64,000 nucleotides of DNA, from NCBI GenBank assembly GCA_964473005.1, contig CAYYME010000001.1, positions 1 through 64,000 of the forward strand, written 5' to 3'. The DNA is from JAFCEV01 sp964473005. GTDB taxonomy: Archaea > Nanobdellota > Nanobdellia > Pacearchaeales > GW2011-AR1. Each line of letters opens with the position of its first letter. Within the stretch, counting starts at the first letter, position 1. The notes beneath the pieces were generated by a model, which saw nothing but the letters and a program-made list of their open reading frames with translations, was not told where the DNA came from and made no database searches. The position numbers and the translations under genes are program-made. Positions 50,921 to 60,143 of the stretch are shown piece after piece.

Positions 50921-51529
50921 ATGATGCAGGGTTTGATTTTTTTTGCTTCCTATGGTTATTTTGAAGGCGGAGCAATAGGGAATTTGCTTAACATGTGGGA
51001 GCAGGCGGGAATTTTCAGCTATCTGATTCCTTTTCTTCTGATTTTTGCGCTGGTTTTCGGAATTCTGACAAGATTAAATATTTTCACAAAAGATACTGCC
51101 ACAGGTAAAACAAGTAATAAAGCGATTAACGGAATTATTGCCCTTGCTGTTGCACTAATGGCTCTGCAGTTTCCAATGGTTCCCATATTTTTCTCAGAAC
51201 TTTTTCCGAGGCTGGGAATTGCTCTTTCAATAATCCTGGGTTTGCTGGTTATTACTGGTTTGTTTATGGATCCCAAAAACAAAGGATGGATGATTGGACT
51301 TATGGTTGTTTCAGTAATTATTGTTGTTGCTGTTTTGATTAGTTCAACATGGGAATTAGGTTTCGGGCTTGGCTCGTGGTGGAATTATAACTGGCCGACT
51401 TTAGTCGGAATTTTAATATTTTTGGGATTAATAATTGCAATAGTGGCAAGTGCAAATCCTATGAAACAAACACCTGCGGTTGATTCCCCTCTTGCACAAT
51501 CATTGCGAAGTGCTATGACTGAAAGATAA
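50921..51529 (+). CDS. Multi-TM membrane protein related to the preceding one (202 aa)
   Basis: About five TM segments in 202 residues. The start is taken at ATG 50921 because an upstream in-frame ATG at 50840 overlaps the preceding gene, and a TATA-like ACATATTTAAAG lies about 25 nt before 50921. The loop ATGKTSNKAINGIIAL parallels the QLNALISF loop of the previous protein, so the two may be distant paralogues. Function unknown; position suggests the pilus locus. Confidence 0.6.
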   Translation: MMQGLIFFASYGYFEGGAIGNLLNMWEQAGIFSYLIPFLLIFALVFGILTRLNIFTKDTATGKTSNKAINGIIALAVALMALQFPMVPIFFSELFPRLGIALSIILGLLVITGLFMDPKNKGWMIGLMVVSVIIVVAVLISSTWELGFGLGSWWNYNWPTLVGILIFLGLIIAIVASANPMKQTPAVDSPLAQSLRSAMTER

Positions 51530-51681
51530 TTTTAATTTTTGTTTGTGTTATCTGAAGAAATTAATTAATGTTGTAAAACTGAAGAATTATTAATATATAT
51601 AAAGACGGTTGATTAATTATTGTAATCATAATCTTTTAATTTTAACAGATATCCTGGCTAACAAATATTCCTAATTAAATT

Positions 51682-52407
51682 CTATTTCTTACTTTTTTTA
51701 GAAATTCTTTTCTGGGTTGCTTTGTGAATTTGCTGGTGGCTGTGCTTTTCTGTAAGGGAAGGAACCATTTTTCCGAAAGAGTCCTGCATCATGGACATTT
51801 CTTTTTTTATGCTTTCCAGAGTTCCCCCATAACTTCCGATTTTCTGCAGAATTGCTGCCTGAAGTTTATCTAGGGTGGATTCTATTCTGCTGAGTCTTTC
51901 TGACAAATGATTTACTTTTGTCTGTGTAAGAACCCTGAATTCATTCAACTCTTCAATCTGTGCCTGCAATTTTCTTATTTTATCTGAAAAAACCTGCTCT
52001 GCTATCTCAATCATGGTATCTGTGCCTGAACCACCTGCATAATACTCTTCATATCCTTCCTGAGGATAAAATTCCTGTGAAGCAGGAGGATAAGCATTAG
52101 GTTGCGGGGCATATTCTTCCTGAGGTTGCGGAACATATTCTTCTTCCTGGATTTCCTGGCTTTTAGGATAATTGGTTCTGCCCATGTGCGGACTCGGAGG
52201 CATATCATAAAAATCACTTCCGCCTATTTCTTCATCACGCATTTCTTTTAAAGCCCCCCTGTCTGATATTGCTTCTTTTATTCGTGATTGCCCGAGTGCT
52301 TCATTTATTGCTTTTGGTGAGACGTTCTGTTCTTCCAGCCTGCTTATAATTTCATCTTCGGGAACCCCCTGATTACGCATTTGATTTACCTGTTCAAGCA
52401 CACCCAT
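51682..52407 (-). CDS. Coiled-coil protein with Pro/Tyr-rich linker (241 aa)
   Basis: A 241-residue protein: a short helical N-terminus, a disordered segment rich in Pro, Gln, Tyr and Glu (about 80-130), and a long C-terminal coiled coil (about 135-220) ending in a basic tail. No known domain. It is adjacent to a second coiled-coil gene and to the pilus locus, so it may be a cytoplasmic scaffolding protein, as ArlC/D-like proteins are; this is inference. Confidence 0.6.
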   Translation of the reverse strand: MGVLEQVNQMRNQGVPEDEIISRLEEQNVSPKAINEALGQSRIKEAISDRGALKEMRDEEIGGSDFYDMPPSPHMGRTNYPKSQEIQEEEYVPQPQEEYAPQPNAYPPASQEFYPQEGYEEYYAGGSGTDTMIEIAEQVFSDKIRKLQAQIEELNEFRVLTQTKVNHLSERLSRIESTLDKLQAAILQKIGSYGGTLESIKKEMSMMQDSFGKMVPSLTEKHSHQQIHKATQKRISKKSKK

Positions 52408-52421
52408 ATTAAATTATATTT

Positions 52422-52748
52422 TTACCTCTTTTTTAATTTTTCTAAAGGTTTAAACATTTTTGCCTGTTTTGCGAGAATCTCCAAATCCTCTTTTCTGGCA
52501 AATTTTGAAAATTCTCCTGAGGCAGTCTCCAGAAATGAACGCATTCTTTCTGAATTTTGCTTAATTATTTCAATATCTCTTTTTATTTCAAGAATTTCAT
52601 CGCTGGTTTTTTCTTTTATTTCCAGAAGATTTTCCACCACAAGCAGAAGTCTTTCTTTCATAATCCGTTGCTTTTCCTCAACATCCCTTAATTTTGCAAT
52701 TATGCCTCCCCATGCCTGTTCAGAATAATCTGCCTCTCTTTCATTCAT
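52422..52748 (-). CDS. Short coiled-coil protein (108 aa)
   Basis: A 108-residue, almost entirely helical protein with a coiled coil (about 15-75; LRDVEEKQRIMKERLLLVVENL). It lies upstream of the 241-residue coiled-coil gene on the same strand (14-nt gap), so the two are probably partners. Confidence 0.55.
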   Translation of the reverse strand: MNEREADYSEQAWGGIIAKLRDVEEKQRIMKERLLLVVENLLEIKEKTSDEILEIKRDIEIIKQNSERMRSFLETASGEFSKFARKEDLEILAKQAKMFKPLEKLKKR

Positions 52749-52769
52749 GAAACACAGAGGCTAAGTAAG

Positions 52770-52802
52770 TTTAAATTTGTTGTGTTTCGAAACAAATTTA
52801 AA
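52770..52802. promoter_or_regulatory. 12-bp inverted repeat containing divergent TATA boxes
   Basis: TTTAAATTTGTT and AACAAATTTAAA form a perfect 12-bp inverted repeat with a 9-nt spacer. Each arm includes TTTAAA. The left arm is 22-28 nt from the start of the coiled-coil gene at 52748 on the minus strand, the right spacing for its TATA box. It may be an operator controlling divergent transcription. Confidence 0.45.
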
Positions 52803-53086
52803 GATAACAGGAGATTATTAAAAACAGAAATATTGTTATGGTTAATAATTATATCTCTCAATAAACTTTTTTTGCAAGAATTATCTACGCATTAAGTTTT
52901 TCTTTATTACTTTTTGTATTTTTTATAAGATAACCCCTAATTAGATATTTTTAATTTAAATGGATATTAAATTTTGATTATACAAAATATTTTAAACTCC
53001 CCCTCCTTTTTATTTAATAACTGGTGACAAAATGCAATTCAGGGAAATTATACATTTCAAAATCGCATTTTTTATAGGTGATTAAA

Positions 53087-55375
53087 ATGCAATTCAAAGA
53101 GGGAACAGCGCTGTATTCTTATGAGATTGAGAGAAAAGGGGGAGAAGACATCGCATTTATAAATTATCTTGGGGCACCTTATGTTCCTGATATTGCAGAT
53201 TCTCCGGAAGTCATGGAGAGAACAATTGATGTCCTGATTGAGAATCCGAATGTGTCGCGGGTTGTTTTTGTCCAGCAGAAAAATTATAATTATGATTTTG
53301 AAGAGGCATCTCTTCTTTCAGAAATTGCCAGAGTTTACATTTATCTGGTGAGGCAGGAGCAGATTTTATCCCAGAGAAGATTGGTAACAAGCCAGGAGCA
53401 ATTTTTTTCCGCAAGATACAATCAGATTTTTTCCTTTCTTCTTCTACTGAAAAGAGACCCTGTTTCTGCTTATACTGAACTGAAAAGAATAATAATAGAA
53501 GCGAAGATTTTTCTGGAAAAATTAGAGGGGGTTCATTTGTCAGATCAAAAAAATTATCTTGCTCTGCTGGAAAAAATTCTTGCTTTGTTTGAGAAAACAA
53601 AGATTATTCAAAAAGCACTTCCTTATATGCAGGATTATCAGAGGGGGGACAGGGAGATTTATTATAAATTTTTTAAGCCTGATGTTATTCCTAACTTTAC
53701 TTTTACCAGGCTGGTTTCTGATTTGCCAGAGGAATCAGAGATTATAGCCCAGTATACAATTTCTGACGAAGAGTATGATGAATCTTCTGTGACTATTCTC
53801 AAGAAAAAAAATGAACCAAAGCTGATTTATCATCTCATCCCTCCTGAAAACATCCTGAGTGAAGAGCATAATTTGCTTCTGAATCTTGCGAGAAGTGTTT
53901 TGATTGAACACCAGCCGAGGGCAGAGGAATTTACAGATACAGAAAGGACGAGGCAGGTTTTTTTTAATATCTCCAAGGACTTGCTCGGTGATTTGGCTCA
54001 GAGCCAGGGAATCACCCTTAATTATAATGAACTGAATAAACTCTCAAAAATTCTCGTGAGGCACACTATTGGCTTTGGGCTTATAGAAGTTTTGCTGCAG
54101 GACAAAAATATTCAGGATATTTCGCTGAATTCACCAATTCCTATGACTCAGATTTTTGTGAAGCATCAGAATTATGAAGAGTGCCTGACAAATATTCTTC
54201 CGAGCCAGGAAGATGCTGATTCTTGGGCTGCAAAATTCAGAATGATTTCAGGCAGGCCTCTTGACGAGGCAAATCCTATTCTTGATACTCAGCTGGAAAT
54301 TGGAAAAATCAGAGCGAGAATTGCAATAATTCAGGCTCCTCTCTCACCGAGCGGGCTTGCATATTCTGTAAGAAGGCACAGGGAAAATCCATGGACTCTT
54401 CCTCTTTTTGTCCAGAATAAAATGTTAAATCCTTTTGCAGCAGGCTTGATGAGCTTTTTGATTGACGGAGCAAGAACTCTTTTGGTTGCAGGAACAAGAA
54501 GTTCAGGTAAAACCTCTCTGCTCGGAAGCCTGATGCTGGAGATTATTCCTAAATTCAGAATAATTGTCATTGAAGATTCTCTGGAGCTTCCTGTGGATGT
54601 TCTGAGAAAATTAAAATATGATATCTTAAGAATGAAAGTTCGTTCTGCACTGCTGAAAACAACAACAGAAGTTTCTGCTGATGACGGAATAAGGACGAGC
54701 CTGAGGCTTGGAGACAGCTGTCTTATTATCGGTGAAGTCAGAAGCGTGGAGGCAAAAGCCCTTTATGAGGCAATGAGGGTCGGAGCACTTGCGAATGTTG
54801 TTGCAGGAACTATTCACGGAGCTTCTCCTTACGGAGTCTTTGACAGGGTTGTGAATGACCTGGAAGTTCCTGCCACTAGTTTTAAAGCAACAGACATAAT
54901 AACAATCTGCAATCCAATAAAATCTCCTGACGGACTTCATTCATGGAAGAGGGTTTTGCAGCTTTCAGAAATAAGAAAGCACTGGAAAACAGACCCCATG
55001 GAAGAAAAAGGATTTGTGGATTTGATGAAATACAATGTGGAAAAAGATGAACTGGAGCCTACAGATGATTTGATTAACGGAGACAGCGAAGTTGTCAAAG
55101 ATGTTGCATCAAATGTGAAGGGATGGGCAGGAAACTGGGATGCAGTTTATGACAATATTCTGCTGAGGGCAAAAATAAAAAAAGAAATTGTTGATGCAGC
55201 AGAAAAAACAGGAGACAGCAATATTCTTGAGGCAGAATTTAATACTCTATCAAATCATGCATTCCACAGAATCTCTGATGAAATTCGGCAGGAAATAGGC
55301 TTGCCTCTTTCAGAAAAAGTTTTTCCAGAATGGCAGAGTTGGTTAAATAAGGAAATAAAGAAAAGAAAAATCTAA
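53087..55375 (+). CDS. Type II/IV secretion (pilus) ATPase
   Basis: A 762-residue VirB11/ArlI-family hexameric ATPase, starting at ATG 53087 with a ribosome site (GGTGA) 5 nt before; an in-frame GTG at 53078 is unlikely. Walker A is GTRSSGKTS (about 469-477), Walker B LIIGEVRS (about 545), and the His-box ATIHGAS lies later. It powers pilus or secretion assembly. The gene heads the pilus locus, followed by the platform gene and the pilins. Confidence 0.9.
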   Translation: MQFKEGTALYSYEIERKGGEDIAFINYLGAPYVPDIADSPEVMERTIDVLIENPNVSRVVFVQQKNYNYDFEEASLLSEIARVYIYLVRQEQILSQRRLVTSQEQFFSARYNQIFSFLLLLKRDPVSAYTELKRIIIEAKIFLEKLEGVHLSDQKNYLALLEKILALFEKTKIIQKALPYMQDYQRGDREIYYKFFKPDVIPNFTFTRLVSDLPEESEIIAQYTISDEEYDESSVTILKKKNEPKLIYHLIPPENILSEEHNLLLNLARSVLIEHQPRAEEFTDTERTRQVFFNISKDLLGDLAQSQGITLNYNELNKLSKILVRHTIGFGLIEVLLQDKNIQDISLNSPIPMTQIFVKHQNYEECLTNILPSQEDADSWAAKFRMISGRPLDEANPILDTQLEIGKIRARIAIIQAPLSPSGLAYSVRRHRENPWTLPLFVQNKMLNPFAAGLMSFLIDGARTLLVAGTRSSGKTSLLGSLMLEIIPKFRIIVIEDSLELPVDVLRKLKYDILRMKVRSALLKTTTEVSADDGIRTSLRLGDSCLIIGEVRSVEAKALYEAMRVGALANVVAGTIHGASPYGVFDRVVNDLEVPATSFKATDIITICNPIKSPDGLHSWKRVLQLSEIRKHWKTDPMEEKGFVDLMKYNVEKDELEPTDDLINGDSEVVKDVASNVKGWAGNWDAVYDNILLRAKIKKEIVDAAEKTGDSNILEAEFNTLSNHAFHRISDEIRQEIGLPLSEKVFPEWQSWLNKEIKKRKI

Positions 55376-55385
55376 CCAACTCTTT

Positions 55386-55460
55386 ATGACTCCAAATGAG
55401 GATACATTTGTCGTATGCCAGAAATGGCTGAATGTGGAGATTAAGAAAAGAAAAGTATGA
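55386..55460 (+). pseudogene. 24-codon remnant duplicating the C-terminus of the ATPase
   Basis: A 24-residue ORF ending WLNVEIKKRKV lies 10 nt after the ATPase stop, whose own tail is WLNKEIKKRKI. The nucleotide similarity is clear too (ATTAAGAAAAGAAAA vs ATAAAGAAAAGAAAA). It looks like a copy of the gene's 3' end from a partial duplication or a lost second gene. Confidence 0.4.
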
Positions 55461-55665
55461 ATAGTTTTGCTCGCTCGTAAACTCGCTCGATTGATATAAA
55501 CTCCGAAATCGACTTTGTCAGATTTCTTTGTTAATAATTTCTTTAAGCGAAAAACTTGATGAAATCTGTTTTGAGCAAATAATAAACAAACAAAGTGAAC
55601 AAAGTTCTCCAAAGATTTATTAATTGTTTTTCACTACTCTTGTTATATAAAAACAGAGTGATAAA

Positions 55666-57825
55666 ATGCCCCAAAAGAGACCGGATGTAAAAGATATTTT
55701 AAAAAAATATAGTGGAAAAATTCAGAGCCAGATTAAAACATCAGAACTTCCCAAAGGAGATTACAGCAAGGAATATGTAAAATTCAAGGAAGAGCTTGCT
55801 CCCGAACTCACAAAATTTGAGAAGTGGTGCCAGAGTTTAGGAAGCATAATAAAACTGAAAGCCTCGCAGAAAGACGAAGAAAAGATTAAAAAGAATCTGG
55901 AAATTGCACACCTCGATGTTGAGCCAGCGCAGGCATTAACTTTGAGTGTTATGTCTTTTATGACTGTGTTTATCCTGGCAGTTTTGATTTCTCTTTCAGT
56001 TGCCCTCATTAAAGAAGGAAGTTTTGTTGATACATTTCCTGTTTTCTTTTTTCTGCTTTTAGTTTTTCTGGCAATATTTATTTTTTATTTTGTTAACAGG
56101 TATCCTGAGCGTCTGGCAAAAAAATGGAGGCTCAAAGCTTCTTCACAGATGGTTCCTGCAATTTTGTATATTGTTGTCTACATGAGGCATACCCCCAACC
56201 TCGAGAAAGCAATTGCTTTTGCTTCAGAGCACATGCAATATCCTCTTGCCCTTGATTTCAAGAAAATATTTTATGATGTTGAAATAGGAAAATTTTCATC
56301 CATCAAGGAAAGTCTGGATAATTATCTTGAAACATGGAGGGATTATTCAAGCGAATTTATAGAAGCATTTCATCTGATTGAAGGAAGTTTGTATGAGCCT
56401 GACAATAACAGGCGGATTGCTATTCTGGAAAAATCCCTGCAGGTTATTCTCGACGGAGTTTATGACAAAATGCTGAAATTCACCCATAATGTCAGAAGTC
56501 CGCTGACTAATGTTTATATGCTCGGGGTTGTTCTGCCGACTCTTGCTCTGGCACTTCTGCCTCTTGCTTCTGCAATGCTCGGAGATTATCTGAGTGTTTA
56601 TCATGTCTTTGTTTTATTTAATCTGCTGGTTCCTTTTCTTGTTTTTTATTTAACAGATAAAGTTCTGATGCTGAGACCGGGTGGTTACGGGGAATCGACT
56701 CTGCTCGAGAGAAACCCGCTTTATTTCAAATACAAAAGCAAACAGCATTATTACAAAGCATTTTTGATTTGTCTTCCATTTCTGATAATAGGGTTGCTTC
56801 CCCTTATTTTTCAGTATACCCCTCTTCCTGCATTTTTCGGGCTGAAGTCAGATTATAGTTTTACAGAACTTGGGATGGGTTTTTTCGGAGACAGCATGAT
56901 TTTTGATTTTAAGGACGGAAAAGGGCCGTTTGGCATCGGAGCCCTGATTTTGAGCTTGTTTATTCCTCTTGGTGCTGCCTTATTTTTTGCAATTTCCTAT
57001 AAAGGAAAAACCAAGGAACTGATTGAGGAGAGAAATAAAACAAAGCAGTTGGAGGATGAATTTAATAATTCGTTATTTCAGCTTGGAAACAGACTGGGAA
57101 ACGGGGTTCCTCCTGAACTTGCATTCGGGAAAATTGCAGAATCTTCAAAAGGATTGGTGACAGAAGAATTTTTCAGAAGGGTAAATTATAATATAGGGCA
57201 GATGGGGATGAGTGTGGAAGAATCAATATTCAATCCAAAGAGGGGGGCAATAAATTATTATCCTTCTGATTTGATTGCGACAAGCATGAGAATTTTGGTG
57301 GAGTCTGCAAAGAAAGGGCTGAGCATTGCTGCAGTGACTCTGATGAATATCTCACAGTATATTAAGAACATACAAAAGATAACTGCTAGACTCAAAGACA
57401 TGCTTGCGGAAATAATTTCAGATATGAAAAGCAACATGACTTTCCTTGCACCTTTGCTGTCAGGAGTTGTTATCGGGCTTGCAACAATGATTGCGGCAAT
57501 ATTAAACAAGCTCACAATAGCAAATTTAGAGGGGGTTGAGGTTGCAGGGATAGGAAATCTGGATAACATCATGAATATTTTCTCTCTGAATCAGATGATT
57601 CCTCCTTACTATCTGCAGATTATTGTGGGGATTTATCTTATACAGATAATATTCATTCTCACAGGCACGTTGGTGACAGTGGATTCTGGAGAAGACAAGC
57701 TTGAAAAAATAAACAAGACAGGAAAAAATCTGAAAAAAGGAATTGCCCTTTATTTTATCACAGCGCTGTTTGCAACAGTTGTACTCTTCGTCCTGACAGC
57801 AATAGTTCTCGGAAATATTGTTTAG
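55666..57825 (+). CDS. TadC/ArlJ-type pilus assembly platform protein
   Basis: A 719-residue polytopic protein with two T2SF-type domains: the first about 105-380 with a FTHNVRSPLTNVYMLGVV TM pair, the second about 460-719 with AGLIETSAKKGLSIAAVTL-like helices. Three TM groups surround cytoplasmic loops. It is the membrane platform on which the ATPase assembles pilins. It lies 290 nt after the ATPase, with only small ORF debris between. Confidence 0.85.
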   Translation: MPQKRPDVKDILKKYSGKIQSQIKTSELPKGDYSKEYVKFKEELAPELTKFEKWCQSLGSIIKLKASQKDEEKIKKNLEIAHLDVEPAQALTLSVMSFMTVFILAVLISLSVALIKEGSFVDTFPVFFFLLLVFLAIFIFYFVNRYPERLAKKWRLKASSQMVPAILYIVVYMRHTPNLEKAIAFASEHMQYPLALDFKKIFYDVEIGKFSSIKESLDNYLETWRDYSSEFIEAFHLIEGSLYEPDNNRRIAILEKSLQVILDGVYDKMLKFTHNVRSPLTNVYMLGVVLPTLALALLPLASAMLGDYLSVYHVFVLFNLLVPFLVFYLTDKVLMLRPGGYGESTLLERNPLYFKYKSKQHYYKAFLICLPFLIIGLLPLIFQYTPLPAFFGLKSDYSFTELGMGFFGDSMIFDFKDGKGPFGIGALILSLFIPLGAALFFAISYKGKTKELIEERNKTKQLEDEFNNSLFQLGNRLGNGVPPELAFGKIAESSKGLVTEEFFRRVNYNIGQMGMSVEESIFNPKRGAINYYPSDLIATSMRILVESAKKGLSIAAVTLMNISQYIKNIQKITARLKDMLAEIISDMKSNMTFLAPLLSGVVIGLATMIAAILNKLTIANLEGVEVAGIGNLDNIMNIFSLNQMIPPYYLQIIVGIYLIQIIFILTGTLVTVDSGEDKLEKINKTGKNLKKGIALYFITALFATVVLFVLTAIVLGNIV

Positions 57826-57871
57826 AGTTAGGTTTATTAATATTCTTTTGTAACTTATATTATGAAAATGG

Positions 57872-57934
57872 GGATTTCTTAGAGAGCAGGAATAAATTCC
57901 TGTACTACTCTCCTCACAGAGATTAAAGAAATCC
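57872..57934 (+). ncRNA. Putative nested-hairpin RNA before the first pilin
   Basis: GGATTTCTT (57872-57880) pairs perfectly with AAGAAATCC (57926-57934). Inside, GAGAG pairs with CTCTC and CAGGAAT-AA-ATTCCTG forms an apical hairpin, giving a compact element of about 63 nt. It ends 4 nt before the ATG at 57939 and is followed by TACA, so either a structured leader or an H/ACA-like RNA is possible. Confidence 0.4.
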
Positions 57935-57938
57935 TACA

Positions 57939-58114
57939 ATGGCAAAGAAAGAGGGAAAAAATATAATGAGAAAAATATTCAAAAAGGGGATTGTTACAGA
58001 ATATCTTCCGTGGCTGCTGATAGCACTTGCAGTTCTTGCAGTTCTAATTATTACAATTTACATCCTCAAGGAGAAAGGAATCTCCCTCATAGACTCAATT
58101 AAAAATTTATTCAG
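57939..58114 (+). CDS. Pilin-like small protein, 3' part cut by the assembly gap
   Basis: At least 58 residues before the N run. KKGIVTEYLPWLLIALAVLAVLIITIYIL fits a class III (PibD-type) signal peptide and one TM (the hydrophobic run starts at IVTEYLP after KKG). The start could also be ATG 57966 (MRKIFKKGIV). Two segments separated by the gap are probably two different small pilus-associated proteins rather than one. Confidence 0.6.
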
Positions 58115-58214
58115 NNNNNNNNNNNNNNNNNNNNNNNNNNNNNNNNNNNNNNNNNNNNNNNNNNNNNNNNNNNNNNNNNNNNNNNNNNNNNNNNNNNNNN
58201 NNNNNNNNNNNNNN
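58115..58214. other. Assembly gap (100 N)
   Basis: A run of exactly 100 N, the customary placeholder for a gap of unknown length in a scaffold. Sequence and gene continuity across it should not be assumed. Confidence 0.98.
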
Positions 58215-58649
58215 ATGTTGCTGACTGAAGAGACTCTAAAAATTGTAATTGCTGTAATAGGAATTGCACTTTTGGTATATCTTCTTGTTTCAATATATTA
58301 TGCAGGCACAAATGAAAAAAAAGAAAGAGCTGCAAGAGCGAGCATTGAAGCAATTTCCTCAACCCTGCCTCAAGGAGAACTCCCTGAAATTCAGCCCTTT
58401 GGCTGGAGGTTATTCAGTTTTGTAGGCGAGGATGATAAACCAAATTCATGCATAAATCAAAACTGCCTGTGCATATGCAGAAAAACAGCAATCAATGTCT
58501 TTAACAGACAGATAAAGCAATGCGATAAAAACACAGCCTGCCTGATTGTTTCAAATCTGAAAAAATTTGATGAAATCAAAATAGAAAGGCCCCTCACAGG
58601 CATAAAAATAAATGAAACTAATGGACAGATAGAAATAGAACTAAGATGA
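58215..58649 (+). CDS. Membrane-anchored protein with Cys-rich exterior, 5' end in the gap
   Basis: At least 144 residues. An N-terminal TM (LKIVIAVIGIALLVYLLVSIYY) follows the gap; the ATG right after the N may not be the true start. The rest is extracytoplasmic, with Cys in SCINQNCLCICRKTA and CDKNTACL. It overlaps the next mini-gene by ATGA (58646-58649), so it belongs to the pilin operon. Confidence 0.6.
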   Translation: MLLTEETLKIVIAVIGIALLVYLLVSIYYAGTNEKKERAARASIEAISSTLPQGELPEIQPFGWRLFSFVGEDDKPNSCINQNCLCICRKTAINVFNRQIKQCDKNTACLIVSNLKKFDEIKIERPLTGIKINETNGQIEIELR

Positions 58650-58750
58650 ATTTAGACGATTTAATAAAGTATATAATCTGGATAATCTTTTTCGAAATAG
58701 CCATAATAGCATTATATTTCATATTAAAAAAAATCGGAGTGATTGGATGA
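58646..58750 (+). CDS. 34-residue single-TM miniprotein
   Basis: ATG at 58646 overlaps the previous stop (ATGA), and its stop overlaps the next ATG (ATGA at 58747). The 34 residues (MNLDDLIKYIIWIIFFEIAI...) form one TM helix with a short basic end (KKIGVIG). Both overlaps argue for a real, coupled gene. Confidence 0.6.
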   Translation: MNLDDLIKYIIWIIFFEIAIIALYFILKKIGVIG

Positions 58751-59694
58751 AAGATAAAAAAGGAGAACTAACTACACAGCAGATTGTAATTTTGATTGTG
58801 CTGATAATAAGCTTTGTAGTTATTCTTTTTCTTTTAGTGAGGCTTAATCTGAAAGGCTCAAGCGAAGAGCAGATATGCTATAATTCTGTTATTACCAAAG
58901 GAAATCCTGCATTGTCAGGAACAGGAAGTCTAAATTGCCAGAAAAGTTATGTGTGCATCAGCGCAGACAAAAGCTGCGAAAAAATGAGTAGTGAGCCTGA
59001 AATTAAAGAAGCAGACTCTCCTGAAGAAGTTTATCAGATTCTGGCAGATGAAATGGCAGATTGCTGGTGGATGTTTGGCGAGGGAAAAATAGATTATATA
59101 AGAGACAAAGCTCTACAGAAAAATTACTGCTCAATCTGCACTCAGCTGGCTTTTGATGACAGCATTCAGGATATTGAAGATGAGGAGGGAAATCCTGTTT
59201 TTGAAGACAATAAAATAAGCGAAGATGAACTTTACAATTATCTCGCGAATACAGAAATGTCAGAAGACTTAACTTATGCAGAATATCTTTTCGGGACAGG
59301 CAATGTAGAACTTCTTAAATCAGCTATTGCAAACAATGAGAAAAATACAGAGGGTATAGTCACTTTCGGAACAATTGACATTGACAAGCAATCTTTTGTG
59401 GTTATGGGAATTACAAGCGAGATTGGGGGCACTTACAAATGGATTGGTGCAGGATTGGTTGTTCTAGCTTTTGCAACTCCTGTTGGATGGATTGCAGGTG
59501 CAGTTCTTGTTACTTCAGGAGCAGGGGCAATAGTTATTGGAGAAGATGCAGCAGAATTACTGCAGCCAGAGATAGTGGGCATAGTTGTTGAAGGGGACGG
59601 AGTACCTAATCAGTTCATGGCTCCGACGATTGTTGAGGCCAATTCAGACAAATTTAAACTTCTTGATTGCAAGGATGTGATGACTCTTGTCTGA
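58747..59694 (+). CDS. Pilin-like secreted protein with class III signal (315 aa)
   Basis: A 315-residue protein: KKGELTTQQIVILIVLIISFVVIL fits the PibD cleavage pattern (KKG, then Glu-Leu, then a long hydrophobic stretch). The exterior has Cys pairs (SLNCQKSYVC, YCSICTQ) and two further hydrophobic stretches (about 232-265). The C-terminal part could fold back on the membrane. Minor pilin or pilus-associated protein is inferred. Confidence 0.65.
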   Translation: MKDKKGELTTQQIVILIVLIISFVVILFLLVRLNLKGSSEEQICYNSVITKGNPALSGTGSLNCQKSYVCISADKSCEKMSSEPEIKEADSPEEVYQILADEMADCWWMFGEGKIDYIRDKALQKNYCSICTQLAFDDSIQDIEDEEGNPVFEDNKISEDELYNYLANTEMSEDLTYAEYLFGTGNVELLKSAIANNEKNTEGIVTFGTIDIDKQSFVVMGITSEIGGTYKWIGAGLVVLAFATPVGWIAGAVLVTSGAGAIVIGEDAAELLQPEIVGIVVEGDGVPNQFMAPTIVEANSDKFKLLDCKDVMTLV

Positions 59695-59732
59695 TTAGTT
59701 AATTTTATTAATTGCATTTGCATTTTTTATTT

Positions 59733-60143
59733 ATGGTTTTTGGAAAAAGAGGGAGTTTGCTTATGGAGAATCTTGTTTTTATAATATTAAATCTGATTTT
59801 TCTGACTCTGCTTGTTTTATTTCTGCTCAGGCAGGGGGAGGGGGCAGTTGTTCTTGAGCAGGCATATGCAAAAGAAATAGCGCTTTTGGTAGATTCTGCA
59901 AAACCAGGAACAACCATGCTTTTGAATATAGAAAAAGGAAAAAAGCTTGCAGAAAAAAATAATGTTGATGTTGAAGATATAATAAAAATAGACAGCAATA
60001 GTGTTATAGTTAAATTAAGCGAAAAAGGGGGATATTCTTATTCTTTCTTCAATGATGTTGATGTCAGTGCCTATCCTGATACAACAGACCCGCAGAACAT
60101 CAAGGATTATGTAATTAAAATTAACAACTATCAAAATGAATAA
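59733..60143 (+). CDS. Pilin-like protein with class III signal (136 aa)
   Basis: Read from ATG 59733 (MVFGKRGSLLMENLVFIILN); KRGSLLMEN is a class III signal with the Glu five residues after the cleavage site, then a TM (LVFIILNLIFLTLLVLFLL). The rest is a small globular domain (KEIALLVDSAKPG, IKIDSNSVIVKLSEKGG). A start at 59712 lacks support. Confidence 0.6.
   Translation: MVFGKRGSLLMENLVFIILNLIFLTLLVLFLLRQGEGAVVLEQAYAKEIALLVDSAKPGTTMLLNIEKGKKLAEKNNVDVEDIIKIDSNSVIVKLSEKGGYSYSFFNDVDVSAYPDTTDPQNIKDYVIKINNYQNE

Noticed and set aside
52837..53086. Short plus-strand ORFs in the 338-base divergent region
   Set aside because: Only frames of 8 and 17 codons; apart from the inverted repeat and the duplicated ATG context I see nothing.
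57939..58649. One gene spanning the N run
   Set aside because: In frame only if the gap is exactly 100 bases, a placeholder; two different TM proteins are more likely.
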